The position numbers and the translations under genes were made by a program. A DNA stretch of 57,288 nucleotides from Pseudomonadota bacterium. Its GTDB lineage: Bacteria; Pseudomonadota; Gammaproteobacteria; Burkholderiales; JABEVD01. Below, piece by piece: positions 23,442 through 32,873 of this stretch. The notes under the pieces were generated by a model. That model worked only from the letters and a program-made list of their open reading frames with translations. It made no database searches and had not been told where the DNA came from. Location of the stretch: NCBI GenBank assembly GCA_021802545.1, contig JAJZRS010000018.1, positions 1-57,288 of the forward strand, given 5' to 3'. Each line of letters opens with the position of its first letter. Position 1 is the first letter of the stretch.

Positions 23442-24593
23442 TCAGACCACGAACACGTCAGGCAGGGGAAATCCGTTGAAATTGCTCGCGTAAGCAGTCG
23501 TGTAGGCCCCTGCGTTCACGAGATAGACGAAGTCGCCTTCCTGCAGATCTTCGGGCAGCATCTCGTCCTTCATCACGATGTCGACCGAATCGCATGTGGG
23601 ACCTGCGACCGACCACGGAACCGGCTTGCCCTGCCTGTCCGTCTCTATCCGGTAATGCAGGCCGCCCGTCGTTTCGATGACTCCGCCGAAAATGCCTGCA
23701 TCCCAATAGATCCATTTCTTCTCGGATCGGGTGGCCGTGCCGATCACCTGGCAGACAAAGCAGCCTGCATCAGATACGAGATAGCGCCCGGGTTCCGCCA
23801 TGATGCGCATGTCGGGCAGATCCGCGATCGACTCGTTGACGATCTCGCCGATCAGCTCGATCGAGGGTATGGGTTTCACATGCTGGACGGGATAGCCTCC
23901 GCCCAGATTCAAGAGGCGGGGATTCAGCCCTGCCGCTTTCATGGCTGCGAACACTTCTTTTGCGCGCCTGATGCCGATGCGCCAGTTTTCCGGGTTCCTG
24001 CATTGCGAGCCGACATGGAAGGTTATTCCTGCAAGGTCAGCGCCGAGTCTTGCAGCTTCAATGATGATTTCGTCCACTTCGCCTGCATAGGCGCCGAACT
24101 TGCCGCCCAAGGGCCAATCGCTGCCGACATTCGACGTGTCGACCCTGAGGTAGAGCTTCGCATCTTGCTTGACGCTGACGATCTTCCTCAATTCCTCGAT
24201 GCTGTCGAGCACGTACCACTCGACCCCTTTCTTGGCCGCATATTCGATATAGCGCCTGGATTTGATCGGGTTGCTGTAATAGATTTCTTCGGCCTTGACG
24301 CCGAGACCGAGCAGGAGGTCAAGCTCGGCGATCGAGGCGATTTCGAATCCCACGCCTTCCTCGATCAGCACCTTCAGTATTCTGGGGTCCGGGTTGGATT
24401 TGACAGCGAAATGCGGTGCAACGCGCGGCATGGCTGCCTTGAATCGTCGCGCCTTGATCCTGACGATTTCCGAATCGAGGATTAGGAAAGGCTTGTCATA
24501 GCCTTTTTCAAGCTGCTGTTTGATTTTTTCGAAATCGATGCTGATTTCGGCGTGGCTGGGGAATTCATTTTGCTTGAGGGCAGGGGCGGGCAT
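23442..24593 (-). CDS. ornithine/lysine decarboxylase (alanine-racemase fold, type IV PLP)
   Basis: It decarboxylates ornithine (and perhaps lysine) to putrescine (cadaverine), the entry to polyamine synthesis. 383 residues of the eukaryotic-like ODC family. The PLP lysine is K65 in HFAVKSNP; the glycine loop is LLNLGGGYPVQH; EPGRYLV binds phosphate; and C334 in GPTCDSVD is the partner-subunit active-site cysteine. Whether ornithine or lysine is preferred cannot be read. Start ATG at 24593 has AGGAG. A 19-codon ORF with a better ribosome site lies 18 bases upstream. Confidence 0.93.
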   Translation of the reverse strand: MPAPALKQNEFPSHAEISIDFEKIKQQLEKGYDKPFLILDSEIVRIKARRFKAAMPRVAPHFAVKSNPDPRILKVLIEEGVGFEIASIAELDLLLGLGVKAEEIYYSNPIKSRRYIEYAAKKGVEWYVLDSIEELRKIVSVKQDAKLYLRVDTSNVGSDWPLGGKFGAYAGEVDEIIIEAARLGADLAGITFHVGSQCRNPENWRIGIRRAKEVFAAMKAAGLNPRLLNLGGGYPVQHVKPIPSIELIGEIVNESIADLPDMRIMAEPGRYLVSDAGCFVCQVIGTATRSEKKWIYWDAGIFGGVIETTGGLHYRIETDRQGKPVPWSVAGPTCDSVDIVMKDEMLPEDLQEGDFVYLVNAGAYTTAYASNFNGFPLPDVFVV

Positions 24594-24611
24594 GTCGTTC
24601 TCCTCTATGCG

Positions 24612-24671
24612 CTACGTTACCGGAATGTGCAGATCGAATTTGTTATCAAAGCATGGATTATGGCTCGTCAT
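24612..24671 (-). CDS. 19-codon leader ORF upstream of the decarboxylase
   Basis: ATG at 24671 with a perfect AGGAGG five bases upstream (plus-strand CCTCCT at 24677-24682), encoding MTSHNPCFDNKFDLHIPVT and ending in TAG at 24612-24614. The stop is 18 bases before the decarboxylase start. It fits a translated leader that could regulate or couple translation of the decarboxylase. No family is recognisable at this length. Confidence 0.45.
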   Translation of the reverse strand: MTSHNPCFDNKFDLHIPVT

Positions 24672-24701
24672 TTTGACCTCCTGTATTCTGGAAAATGCGC
24701 G

Positions 24702-24707
24702 ATTATA
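24702..24707 (-). promoter_or_regulatory. possible -10 element of the decarboxylase transcript
   Basis: TATAAT on the minus strand, 20 bases before the leader SD. The -35 region falls in an A/T homopolymer (TTTTTT), which is a poor match. Confidence 0.4.
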
Positions 24708-24740
24708 CGCTCAAAATTCTTAAAAAAAACTTTCCAGCAT

Positions 24741-24769
24741 AAAAAAACCCGCATCATCCGATACGGGTT
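24741..24769 (-). terminator. intrinsic terminator of the outer-membrane protein gene
   Basis: On the minus strand AACCCGTATC pairs with GATGCGGGTT (10 bp with one G-T pair, loop GGAT) followed by seven T. It begins 19 bases after the stop codon at 24788. A textbook terminator. Confidence 0.88.
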
Positions 24770-24787
24770 TTCAACTACCTGAAAACA

Positions 24788-25354
24788 TTAGAACTTGTAG
24801 AGGATGCCAAGCGACCAGACATTGGAATTGAAGTTGCTCGTCACACCGGCATTGGACAGCGCTGCGCCATAGCGATCCCAGCCGAAGCGCATCCCGACCT
24901 GCTGTGTAAAATCGTACTCGGCACCGATGCCGTAGGTCGCTGCACTGCGGTTCGAGCCCGAGAATCCCGCCGGCGTCGAAGATGCGCTTGTCTTGGCGTT
25001 GGCATAACCCGCGCGGGCGTAAAGGCTGAATGCATCCTGAATCGGCAGCAAGCCGATCAGGTCGAGCCCGTAGACGTCGCTTTTCCCGCTGCCCACGCCG
25101 ACGCCCATGGTGCCCTCGAATTTTCCGCCGCCGGTGTAGAAGCCTTCAACGCCCCAGTTCTGGTTGAGCTGATAGCCGAGAAAAACGCCGCCCACGGTGT
25201 CCCTGGATTTCGTCGTGGCCAGTCCCGGATAAACGGTTCCGACGCTGGATCGTCCGACATCTGCGCCGATGTACCAGCCTTCGGCCTGGGCCGTTGCAGC
25301 AAAAGCCGCTGCGCCGGCAATGAAGCCGGCTGAAATGATCGATTTGAGTTTCAT
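24788..25354 (-). CDS. outer-membrane beta-barrel protein (OmpA-like N-terminal fold)
   Basis: 188 residues. Signal peptide MKLKSIISAGFIAGAAAFAATAQA, then EGWYIGADVGRSSVG, repeated amphipathic strands, and a C-terminal aromatic end ILYKF. The pattern and length match an 8-stranded barrel and resemble the protein at 5184-5711 (both have DLRAGYDR-like RFGWDRYGAA near the end), so they are probably paralogues. The start at 25354 has AAAGGA upstream. It has its own promoter, overlapped by a palindrome, and its own terminator, so it is a single-gene unit. Confidence 0.85.
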   Translation of the reverse strand: MKLKSIISAGFIAGAAAFAATAQAEGWYIGADVGRSSVGTVYPGLATTKSRDTVGGVFLGYQLNQNWGVEGFYTGGGKFEGTMGVGVGSGKSDVYGLDLIGLLPIQDAFSLYARAGYANAKTSASSTPAGFSGSNRSAATYGIGAEYDFTQQVGMRFGWDRYGAALSNAGVTSNFNSNVWSLGILYKF

Positions 25355-25406
25355 GATGGATCCTTTCACGAATGCGCCGCTCGCAATATGCGTTCGGACT
25401 GATTCG

Positions 25407-25434
25407 AGTATAGGATCGATTTTCAGGGATTCAA
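25407..25434 (-). promoter_or_regulatory. sigma-70 promoter of the outer-membrane protein gene
   Basis: Minus strand TTGAAT (25429-25434) and TATACT (25407-25412) with 16 bases between them. The expected start lies about 45 bases before the ATG. The -35 overlaps the end of the large palindrome. Confidence 0.6.
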
Positions 25435-25467
25435 CAATGTTGTTGCATAATTGCAACAACATTGTTG
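25432..25467. repeat. 16-bp perfect inverted repeat between dcd and the outer-membrane gene
   Basis: CAACAATGTTGTTGCA (25432-25447) is perfectly inverted at 25452-25467 with a TAAT spacer. Each arm itself contains a CAACAnTGTTG palindrome. It begins 3 bases after the dcd stop codon and runs into the -35 box of the next promoter, so it may be a dcd 3' hairpin, an operator for the outer-membrane gene, or both. Confidence 0.75.
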
Positions 25468-25470
25468 TAA

Positions 25471-26037
25471 TTATATCTTCGGCAGGGTGACGCCGTGCTG
25501 GCCCTGGTATTTCCCGCCCCTGTCCCGGTAGGACGTTTCGCACACTTCGTCGGATTCGAAAAAGATGACTTGCGCCACGCCCTCGTTCGCATAGATTTTC
25601 GCGGGGAGCGGGGTGGTGTTGGAGAATTCCAGCGTCACATAGCCTTCCCATTCGGGCTCGAAAGGGGTCACGTTGACGATGATGCCGCAGCGCGCGTAGG
25701 TCGATTTTCCAAGGCAGATGGTGAGCACATTGCGCGGTATTCTGAAGTACTCGACGGTTCTGGCAAGCGCGAAGGAATTGGGGGGGATGATGCACACATC
25801 CCCCTTGAAGTCGACGAATGAATTGGAATCGAAATTTTTCGGGTCGACGATCGTCGTATTGATATTGGTGAAGAGCTTGAATTCGTCGGAGCAGCGTATG
25901 TCGTATCCGTAGCTCGAAGTCCCGTAGGAGACGATCCTCCTGCCTTCCGATTCCTTGATCTGGCGCGGCTCGAAAGGCTCGATCATGCCGTGCTCTTCCG
26001 CCATTCGGCGGATCCATTTGTCCGATTTGATGCTCAT
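25471..26037 (-). CDS. dcd: dCTP deaminase
   Basis: It deaminates dCTP to dUTP, feeding dTMP synthesis. 188 residues, standard length, with [21 protein letters not shown], and the active-site segment [28 protein letters not shown]. The start ATG overlaps the mrp stop (ATGA at 26034-26037), so it is coupled to mrp. The pairing mrp-dcd is common in proteobacteria. Confidence 0.97.
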   Translation of the reverse strand: MSIKSDKWIRRMAEEHGMIEPFEPRQIKESEGRRIVSYGTSSYGYDIRCSDEFKLFTNINTTIVDPKNFDSNSFVDFKGDVCIIPPNSFALARTVEYFRIPRNVLTICLGKSTYARCGIIVNVTPFEPEWEGYVTLEFSNTTPLPAKIYANEGVAQVIFFESDEVCETSYRDRGGKYQGQHGVTLPKI

Positions 26038-27122
26038 GTGTTCTGGATGACGATTTTCGGGAAGACTGCTGAATGGTCCTGGGCCAGGGTGGAGACCTTG
26101 TAGGCGACGCGTCTTGCCATGCCCCTGTAAATCGCGCTGACCTTGCTTTCCCTTTGCGCGACCACGGTCGGATTTCCCGAATCGGCCTGTTCGCGGATTT
26201 TGATGTCGAGCGGCAATGCGCCCAGGAATTCGACGTCGTAGTCCTTGCACATCTTCTCGCCGCCGCCCGATCCGAAGATCGTCTCTTCGTGCCCGCAATT
26301 CGAGCAGATGTGCGTGCTCATGTTCTCGATGATGCCGAGAATGGGGACGCCGACCTTTTCGAACATCCTGAGCCCTTTCCTTGCGTCGAGCAATGCAATG
26401 TCCTGAGGGGTGGTGACGATCACCGCGCCGGTGAGCGGCACTTTCTGGGCCAGCGTGAGCTGGACGTCGCCCGTTCCTGGCGGGAGATCGATGACGAGGT
26501 AGTCGAGGTCGTGCCAGTTGGTGTCGTTGAGCAGCTGTTCGAGGGCCTGGGTGACCATCGGGCCGCGCCATACCATGGGCGCTTCGACGTCGACGAGAAA
26601 GCCGATGGACATGGCCTCGACGCCGTGCCCGACCATGGGCTCCATTTTCTTTCCGTCGAGCGACTCGGGCTGCCCATGGATGCCCAGCATGGCCGGCTGG
26701 GAAGGGCCGTAGATGTCGGCGTCAAGGATGCCGACCTTCGCGCCTTCTTCGGAAAGCGCGAGCGCGAGGTTGACGGCTGTCGTGGATTTGCCCACGCCGC
26801 CCTTGCCCGAAGCCACCGCAATGACGTTCTTGACGCCCGGGATCAATTTGACGCCGCGCTGCACGGCATGGGCGATGATTCTGCTCGAGACATTGACCGT
26901 GACCTTGCCAACGCCGGGAATGGTCGAAAGCTTCGAGGACACCAGATGCCTGATCTCGTCAAGAACGCTTTTCGCAGGATAGTCGAGCAGGATGTCGAGA
27001 CTGACGTCGCTCCCTTCCACCTTGATGTTCTTCGCCGACTTGCCCGATACGAAATCCTTCTGCGTGTTGGGGTCGATGACGTCCTTCAGCGCAGTCTTCA
27101 CCATTTCTTCCGAAATTGCCAT
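26034..27122 (-). CDS. apbC: iron-sulfur cluster carrier protein ApbC/Mrp
   Basis: P-loop ATPase that binds and transfers [4Fe-4S] clusters. 362 residues: an N-terminal MIP18 (DUF59) domain to about residue 85, then the Mrp/NBP35 ATPase with deviant Walker [11 protein letters not shown] at 105-114, [12 protein letters not shown], and the cluster-bridging C273 and C276 (HICSNCG). Divergent from metG, as in many proteobacteria; the gap has no clear promoter boxes. Confidence 0.96.
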   Translation of the reverse strand: MAISEEMVKTALKDVIDPNTQKDFVSGKSAKNIKVEGSDVSLDILLDYPAKSVLDEIRHLVSSKLSTIPGVGKVTVNVSSRIIAHAVQRGVKLIPGVKNVIAVASGKGGVGKSTTAVNLALALSEEGAKVGILDADIYGPSQPAMLGIHGQPESLDGKKMEPMVGHGVEAMSIGFLVDVEAPMVWRGPMVTQALEQLLNDTNWHDLDYLVIDLPPGTGDVQLTLAQKVPLTGAVIVTTPQDIALLDARKGLRMFEKVGVPILGIIENMSTHICSNCGHEETIFGSGGGEKMCKDYDVEFLGALPLDIKIREQADSGNPTVVAQRESKVSAIYRGMARRVAYKVSTLAQDHSAVFPKIVIQNT

Positions 27123-27252
27123 TGCGGTCCTCGCTATTCTTGAATCGATCTAGTTTAAACAATATTTTTCATGGTGCCTACCATGATAAAAATGGGGTTT
27201 TGATGCATTGCGCTGCGCCAGGCGTTAAAATACCCGAAAACAAGGATCACGC

Positions 27253-29295
27253 ATGAAAAGAAAGCTTCTCGTCACCTCGGCGCTGCCTTATGCGAACGGC
27301 AGCATCCATCTCGGCCATCTCGTCGAATACATCCAGACGGATATATGGGTTCGCTCCCTGAAAATGCAAGGCCACGAATGCCATTACGTTTGCGCAGACG
27401 ATACGCACGGCACCCCCATCATGCTGAGGGCGGAAAAGGAAGGCATCCTCCCCGAGGAACTGATTTCCCGCGTCTGGCGTGAGCATTTCGAGGATTTTTC
27501 CTCATTTCACGTGAATTTCGACCATTACGGCTCGACCAATTCGGAAGAAACGAAGGCTTTCGCCTGCGCCATCTTTGAGAAGCTGAAGGATGGGAAACTG
27601 ATCGAAACGAGGACGATCGAGCAGTATTACGATCCGGTGAAGTCAATGTTCCTCCCGGACAGGTTCATCAAGGGGGAATGCCCGAAGTGCGGCGCGAAGG
27701 ATCAGTACGGCGACAATTGCGAAGTGTGCGGCGCGGCCTATACGCCTGCAGAACTCAAGAACCCGTATTCCGCGGTCTCGGGCGCAAAACCGGAATTGCG
27801 CGAATCCGAGCATTATTTCTTCAGGCTTTCCGACGAAAGATGCAGGGATTTCCTGCAATCGTGGACGACGAAGGGCACATTGCAGCTTGAAGCCTCCAAC
27901 AAGATGCAGGAGTGGCTGAAAGGGGAACTCTCCGACTGGGACATTTCCAGGGACGCCCCCTATTTCGGCTTCGAGATTCCGGAGGCGCCCGGGAAATACT
28001 TCTACGTCTGGCTGGATGCGCCGGTCGGCTACATGGGCAGCTTCATGAAGCTTTGCCGGGAGCGGGGCATCGATTTCGATGAATACTGGAAGAAAGACTC
28101 GACTGCCGAGCTCTACCACTTCATCGGCAAGGACATCCTTTATTTCCACGCGCTTTTCTGGCCTGCGATGCTCGAGCATGCGGGATTCAGGACGCCGACC
28201 AAGCTCTTCGCGCACGGATTTCTGACCGTGAACGGCGAGAAGATGTCCAAGTCCCGCGGCACGTTCATCACCGCGAGAAGCTATGTGGATCACGTCAAGA
28301 ACACCGAATACCTGCGCTACTACTATGCCTCCAAGCTCAACGGCACGATGGAGGATATCGACCTCAACCTGGAAGACTTCATCGCGAAGGTCAATTCGGA
28401 CCTGATCGGCAAATACGTCAACATCGCGAGCCGCTGCGCAGGGTTCGTCTCCAAGCGCTTCGAAGGCATGCTTTGCGGGATCGACGAGGCGGGCTATTTT
28501 CCGACCGTAAAAAGATTCGGCGATGCAGGGCAAAAGATTCGGGAATTATACGAAGCAAGGGAATACAGCAAGGCGCTTAGGGAGATCATGGAACTCGCCG
28601 ATGAAGCCAATGTGCTCATCAACCACTTCAAACCCTGGGAGCTTGCCAAGGATCCTGACCAGAGCGTTTCGCTGCATTTGATATGCAGCGCGGCGATCGA
28701 GATGTTCCGCTGCCTGACCCTTTACCTGAAACCCATCCTGCCCAGGCTTGCCGAAGAGGTGGAGCGCTTTCTCAATATCAAGCCTCTCCTTTGGGAAGAC
28801 GCGAGCGCCATGCTGGGCGCACACAGGATCAACGAATACAAGCATCTCATGACCCGGCTCGATCCCAAGGCGATCGAGGCCATGGTGGAGGCCAACAAGG
28901 AAAGCCTGAAGCCTCAGGCGCATTCGCCTGCGCGACATGCCGAATCCCAGGTGCATCACCAGGAAGTGGCGGAGACGATCTCGATCGACGATTTCGCCAA
29001 GATCGATCTGAGGATCGCGAAAATCGTGAATGCCGAGCATGTCGAAGGGGCGGAGAAATTGTTGAAGCTCACGCTCGACATCGGTCTCGGGACGCGCACC
29101 GTTTTCGCAGGCATCAAGTCGGCCTATGCGCCCGAAGCGCTTGTCGGCAGGCTCACCGTCATGGTGGCGAATCTCGCGCCGAGGAAAATGAAGTTCGGCA
29201 TGTCCGAAGGGATGGTGCTCGCGGCAGGAGACGGGAAGGGCATTTTCATCCTGAGCCCGGATGAGGGCGCGGCGCCCGGGATGAAGGTGAAATGA
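27253..29295 (+). CDS. metG: methionyl-tRNA synthetase
   Basis: Class I synthetase, 680 residues, full length with a C-terminal tRNA-binding (OB) domain from about residue 575 ([21 protein letters not shown]). HIGH-type motif IHLGH at about 18-22, zinc knuckle with CPKCG and CEVCG near 140-160, and KMSKS near 330. The start has AAGGA 7 bases upstream. The hydrogenase-like operon begins 19 bases after the stop on the same strand and could be read from the metG promoter. Confidence 0.97.
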   Translation: MKRKLLVTSALPYANGSIHLGHLVEYIQTDIWVRSLKMQGHECHYVCADDTHGTPIMLRAEKEGILPEELISRVWREHFEDFSSFHVNFDHYGSTNSEETKAFACAIFEKLKDGKLIETRTIEQYYDPVKSMFLPDRFIKGECPKCGAKDQYGDNCEVCGAAYTPAELKNPYSAVSGAKPELRESEHYFFRLSDERCRDFLQSWTTKGTLQLEASNKMQEWLKGELSDWDISRDAPYFGFEIPEAPGKYFYVWLDAPVGYMGSFMKLCRERGIDFDEYWKKDSTAELYHFIGKDILYFHALFWPAMLEHAGFRTPTKLFAHGFLTVNGEKMSKSRGTFITARSYVDHVKNTEYLRYYYASKLNGTMEDIDLNLEDFIAKVNSDLIGKYVNIASRCAGFVSKRFEGMLCGIDEAGYFPTVKRFGDAGQKIRELYEAREYSKALREIMELADEANVLINHFKPWELAKDPDQSVSLHLICSAAIEMFRCLTLYLKPILPRLAEEVERFLNIKPLLWEDASAMLGAHRINEYKHLMTRLDPKAIEAMVEANKESLKPQAHSPARHAESQVHHQEVAETISIDDFAKIDLRIAKIVNAEHVEGAEKLLKLTLDIGLGTRTVFAGIKSAYAPEALVGRLTVMVANLAPRKMKFGMSEGMVLAAGDGKGIFILSPDEGAAPGMKVK

Positions 29296-29314
29296 TGGAG
29301 GTCTATAGTCTGAA

Positions 29315-31291
29315 ATGAGCCTGCGGCCGGTCGATCTCATCATCTCAGCTGCGCTCCTCTGGATCGCGCTGGGATTGGTCGGCCTCGTTTCGAGAAAAAA
29401 AACAGAATTCATCAGGCGGGCGATTTTTCCGCTTGGGGCTGCAAACGGGCTTTTCATCGCCTTCTGCGCCTTCTTCTCCCATGGCGTCGAGACTGAAATC
29501 TCGATTCTGGGGCTCCCCGATCTTCCCTTCCACTTCAGGCTCGATTCGCTTTCCTCCTTCTTCCTCCTGGTCCTGGGCTGCGCTTCCTTCGGCATCTCGA
29601 CTTATTCAGCAGGCTATTTCAAGCGCGAGAAGCAGCTCGGACTGCTGTGCCTCGAATACCACGTCTTTCTTGCAGCGATGGCCTTCGTCCTGCTCGCGGA
29701 CGATGCCTTCCTGTTCATGGTGGCCTGGGAAGCCATGGCCTTGTCTTCCTATTTTCTCGTGACATTCGACCACAAGATTCCAGAGATCAGGCGGGCGGGC
29801 TTTCTCTATCTCCTGATGGCCCATGTCGGCGCGATCAGCATCCTGCTCTTTTTCGGTTCCATGGGCGGATCCTACAGTTTCGATGCGATGCGCGCATTCC
29901 ACCCCGGCTTATTCCAATCCAGCCTCGCCTTCCTGCTTGCGCTGCTCGGCTTCGGCGCGAAGGCAGGCATGCTTCCTCTGCACGTCTGGCTGCCCGAGGC
30001 GCATCCGGCAGCCCCTTCTCCAGTATCCGCGCTGATGAGCGGGGTGATGCTGAAGACGGCCATATACGGCTTGCTCCGCGTCCTCTTCGACCTGCTTCAC
30101 GCGCAAATCTGGTGGTGGGGGGGGATCATCCTGGGGATAGGACTCGCCACGGCGCTTTTCGGCGCGATCTTCAGCGCGGTGCAGAGCGACATGAAGCGGC
30201 TTCTCGCCTATTCTTCCGTCGAGAACATCGGCATCATTTTCGTCGGAATCGGCCTTTCGGCACTCTTCAGGACCTACGGCATGAACGCCTTCGCAGCGCT
30301 CGCGCTTATTGCGGCGCTCTATCATTGCCTCAATCACGCCTTCTTCAAGAGCCTGCTCTTTCTCGCTACCGGCTCCGTGCTGCATGCGACAGGGGAGCGC
30401 AACCTGGGACGGCTCGGCGGGCTCATCCACAACATGCCCTGGGTTGCCGGTGCTGCGCTCATCGGCTCGCTCGCCATCGCAGGATTGCCCCCTTTCAACG
30501 GCTTCGTCTCGGAATGGCTGCTTCTGCAGGCCTTTCTGTTCACGCCGGGTTTGCCCCATTCCTATCTCAATATGCTGATTCCCGTCGCTGCCGCAGCGCT
30601 CGTTCTGACGGGGGCGACGGCAGGCTACGTGATGGTGAAATTCTACGGCATCGTCTTCCTCGGGCAGCCCAGGGAAGAAAAGCTGAAAGAAGCCAACTCT
30701 TCCGGAAAATGGGAAAGGGCGGGGCTTATCTGGTTTTCCGCAGGCTGCGTGCTCCTCGGCCTTTTTCCCTTCGTCGTGATCGACCATCTGTCTGAAGTCT
30801 CGGCTTTCCTTTCAGGCGCGAGGCTCGATGTGGGAAGAGGCGACTGGCTTTTCTTCGCGCCCATCTCCCCTGAGCGTGCAAGCTACAGTCCGCTTCTCTT
30901 CATGATCGTGACCTGCGGCGCGACGCTGCTTTCGTTCCTGCTGGTCAGGCGCCTTTATCATGGCAGAATGAAAAGGGGGGAACCCTGGAATTGCGGCTAT
31001 CCGGTCTTGAATTCGCGCATGCAGGACACTTCAGAAGGATTCGGTCAGCCGATCAGGCAGATATTCGAACCCTTCTTCAAGATGAAAAGGGAACTGCCTT
31101 CGCCGTTCGATGCGTCCCCCCGGTACAGCGCAAGCAACGAAGATCTGATCTGGCACGGACTCTATCTTCCGCTCGCCCGCGCTGCCGAATATTTGGCGGG
31201 GCTCTTCGGCAAGATCCAGCAGGGGAGGATACTCGTCTACCTGCTCTACAATTTCGCGACGCTGATCGCCCTGCTGCTGATCGTACAATGA
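29315..31291 (+). CDS. hyfB: HyfB/NuoL-like proton-translocating membrane subunit of an Ehr-type complex
   Basis: 658 residues, about 14-16 predicted membrane helices, antiporter-like fold. The ion-channel signature is GFGAKAGMLPLHVWLPEAHPAAPSP (residues about 210-234) with conserved lysine and histidine, and later HCLNHAFFKSLLF. The C-terminal domain with WNCGYPVLNSRMQDTSEGF is typical of hydrogenase-4 subunit B. First gene of a tightly overlapping operon; its stop overlaps the next start (ATGA). It carries a run of 8 G at 30117-30124. It should pump protons or sodium in the inner membrane. Confidence 0.9.
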   Translation: MSLRPVDLIISAALLWIALGLVGLVSRKKTEFIRRAIFPLGAANGLFIAFCAFFSHGVETEISILGLPDLPFHFRLDSLSSFFLLVLGCASFGISTYSAGYFKREKQLGLLCLEYHVFLAAMAFVLLADDAFLFMVAWEAMALSSYFLVTFDHKIPEIRRAGFLYLLMAHVGAISILLFFGSMGGSYSFDAMRAFHPGLFQSSLAFLLALLGFGAKAGMLPLHVWLPEAHPAAPSPVSALMSGVMLKTAIYGLLRVLFDLLHAQIWWWGGIILGIGLATALFGAIFSAVQSDMKRLLAYSSVENIGIIFVGIGLSALFRTYGMNAFAALALIAALYHCLNHAFFKSLLFLATGSVLHATGERNLGRLGGLIHNMPWVAGAALIGSLAIAGLPPFNGFVSEWLLLQAFLFTPGLPHSYLNMLIPVAAAALVLTGATAGYVMVKFYGIVFLGQPREEKLKEANSSGKWERAGLIWFSAGCVLLGLFPFVVIDHLSEVSAFLSGARLDVGRGDWLFFAPISPERASYSPLLFMIVTCGATLLSFLLVRRLYHGRMKRGEPWNCGYPVLNSRMQDTSEGFGQPIRQIFEPFFKMKRELPSPFDASPRYSASNEDLIWHGLYLPLARAAEYLAGLFGKIQQGRILVYLLYNFATLIALLLIVQ

Positions 31292-32235
31292 GCGCATTCG
31301 GACTTTTCGCCCAATTATTCCAACTGCTCATCACGGTGCTGCTCGCCCCCTTTCTGCTCGGCTGGGTGAACCAGTGCAGGGCATGGCTGCAGAACAGGCA
31401 GGGCGCAGGCTTCGAGCAGCCCTACAGGAAGCTCATCAAGCTGTTCAGAAAGGACGCGATTCTCGCGAATAGCGCATCTCCTCTTTTCAGGGCGGTTCCC
31501 TATGTGTTGTTCGGATCCATGTGCCTTGCCGCGGCCATCGTGCCGTCCCTTGCGACCGATCTCAGCTTTTCGAGGGCGGCCGATGCGATCGCGCTGGTCG
31601 GGATATTCGCTCTGGCCAGGATCGCCGTTTCGCTCGCAGCGATGGACATCGGCACGGCATTCGGCGGCATGGGCGCAAGGCGGGAGATGCTGGTCGGCTT
31701 CCTCGCCGAGCCTGCGCTCCTCATGGTGCTTTTCACGGCATCCCTGATCAGCCACTCGACGTCGCTCACGGTGATCGTGGAAGCGCTGGCCCATCGCCAT
31801 TTCGAAATCTATCCGAGCATGGCCTTCGCAGGCATCGCCTTTCTGATGGTGCTGCTCGCCGAAAACGCGAGATTGCCCGTCGACAATCCGGCGAGCCATC
31901 TGGAGCTCACGATGATCCACGAAGCGATGATCCTCGAATATTCGGCACGACATCTCGCGCTCGTCGAATGGGCGAGTTCGATCAAGCTGTTCGCCTATGT
32001 CGCGATGGGCATCGCGCTTTTCGCGCCCTGGGGGATCGCCCAGGCGTCCGACTGGCTGGGCATGGCCTTCGCGCTCCCCATCCTGGTGCTCAAGCTGCTT
32101 GTCGCGGGTTTCGGGCTTGCGCTGATCGAAACGCTCATGGCCAAGCAGCGCATTTTCAGGGCGCCCGAATTCATGGGCACTGCCTTCCTTTTCGGCGTGC
32201 TCGGCATGCTCGTCCATTTTCTCCTGGGGGCCTGA
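31288..32235 (+). CDS. hyfC: HyfC/NuoH-like membrane subunit
   Basis: 315 residues, about eight membrane helices. It corresponds to NuoH of complex I, which links the soluble arm to the pump. Typical are GFEQPYRKLIKLFRKDAI near residue 45 and the loop AENARLPVDNPASHLELTMIHEAMILEYS (residues about 190-218), rich in conserved acids. The ATG overlaps the hyfB stop, and the TGA shares one base with the hyfE start. Confidence 0.92.
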   Translation: MSAFGLFAQLFQLLITVLLAPFLLGWVNQCRAWLQNRQGAGFEQPYRKLIKLFRKDAILANSASPLFRAVPYVLFGSMCLAAAIVPSLATDLSFSRAADAIALVGIFALARIAVSLAAMDIGTAFGGMGARREMLVGFLAEPALLMVLFTASLISHSTSLTVIVEALAHRHFEIYPSMAFAGIAFLMVLLAENARLPVDNPASHLELTMIHEAMILEYSARHLALVEWASSIKLFAYVAMGIALFAPWGIAQASDWLGMAFALPILVLKLLVAGFGLALIETLMAKQRIFRAPEFMGTAFLFGVLGMLVHFLLGA

Positions 32236-32873
32236 TGATCAATCTGCTCGCTTCCATCCTGCTTCTTCTCGCTTTCGCCATGCTTTCCCAGCGGCGCATC
32301 AAGTCGCTCATCAAGCTGTTCATCGTGCAGGGCATGACGCTCGTGGCGAATACCGTGGTGATCGCCTCGACCACGAGCCAGACGCATCTCTATTACTCCG
32401 CATTGCTCACGTTCGCCCTCAAGGTCGTCATCCTGCCCTGGATTCTGCTCCGCATGATCAGGCGGCTCAATGTCGAATGGGATGTGGAGACCCTGATCAA
32501 TATTCCATCCACCATGCTGGTGGGGATCGCGATCGTGATCGTCTCGTTCAACCTGGCCTTGCCGATTTCCCAGCTTGCCGGGACGGTGGCGAAGAGCACC
32601 ATAGGCATCGCCATGGCCTGCGTTCTGCTTTCGCTCCTGATGATGATCACGCGGAGCAAGGCGATTTCCCAGGTGATCGGCTTCCTTTCCATGGAAAACG
32701 GGCTGTTTTTCGCGGCAACGAGCACGACATACGGCATGCCCATGGCTGTCGAGCTCGGCGTTGCGCTCGACGTGCTGGTCGGCGTCCTGATATTGGGCGT
32801 GTTTTTCTTCCAGATCAGGGAGAAATTCGAGAGCCTGGACCTCAAGCATCTGGAGAAGGTGAAAGAAGAATGA
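32235..32873 (+). CDS. hyfE: HyfE-like membrane subunit
   Basis: 212 residues, about six membrane helices. The hydrogenase-4 subunit E family is a NuoK-related component fused to extra helices. Visible are QRRIKSLIKLFIVQGMTL and the buried-glutamate segment GFLSMENGLFFAA. Overlaps its neighbours by 1 and 4 bases. Confidence 0.88.
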   Translation: MINLLASILLLLAFAMLSQRRIKSLIKLFIVQGMTLVANTVVIASTTSQTHLYYSALLTFALKVVILPWILLRMIRRLNVEWDVETLINIPSTMLVGIAIVIVSFNLALPISQLAGTVAKSTIGIAMACVLLSLLMMITRSKAISQVIGFLSMENGLFFAATSTTYGMPMAVELGVALDVLVGVLILGVFFFQIREKFESLDLKHLEKVKEE

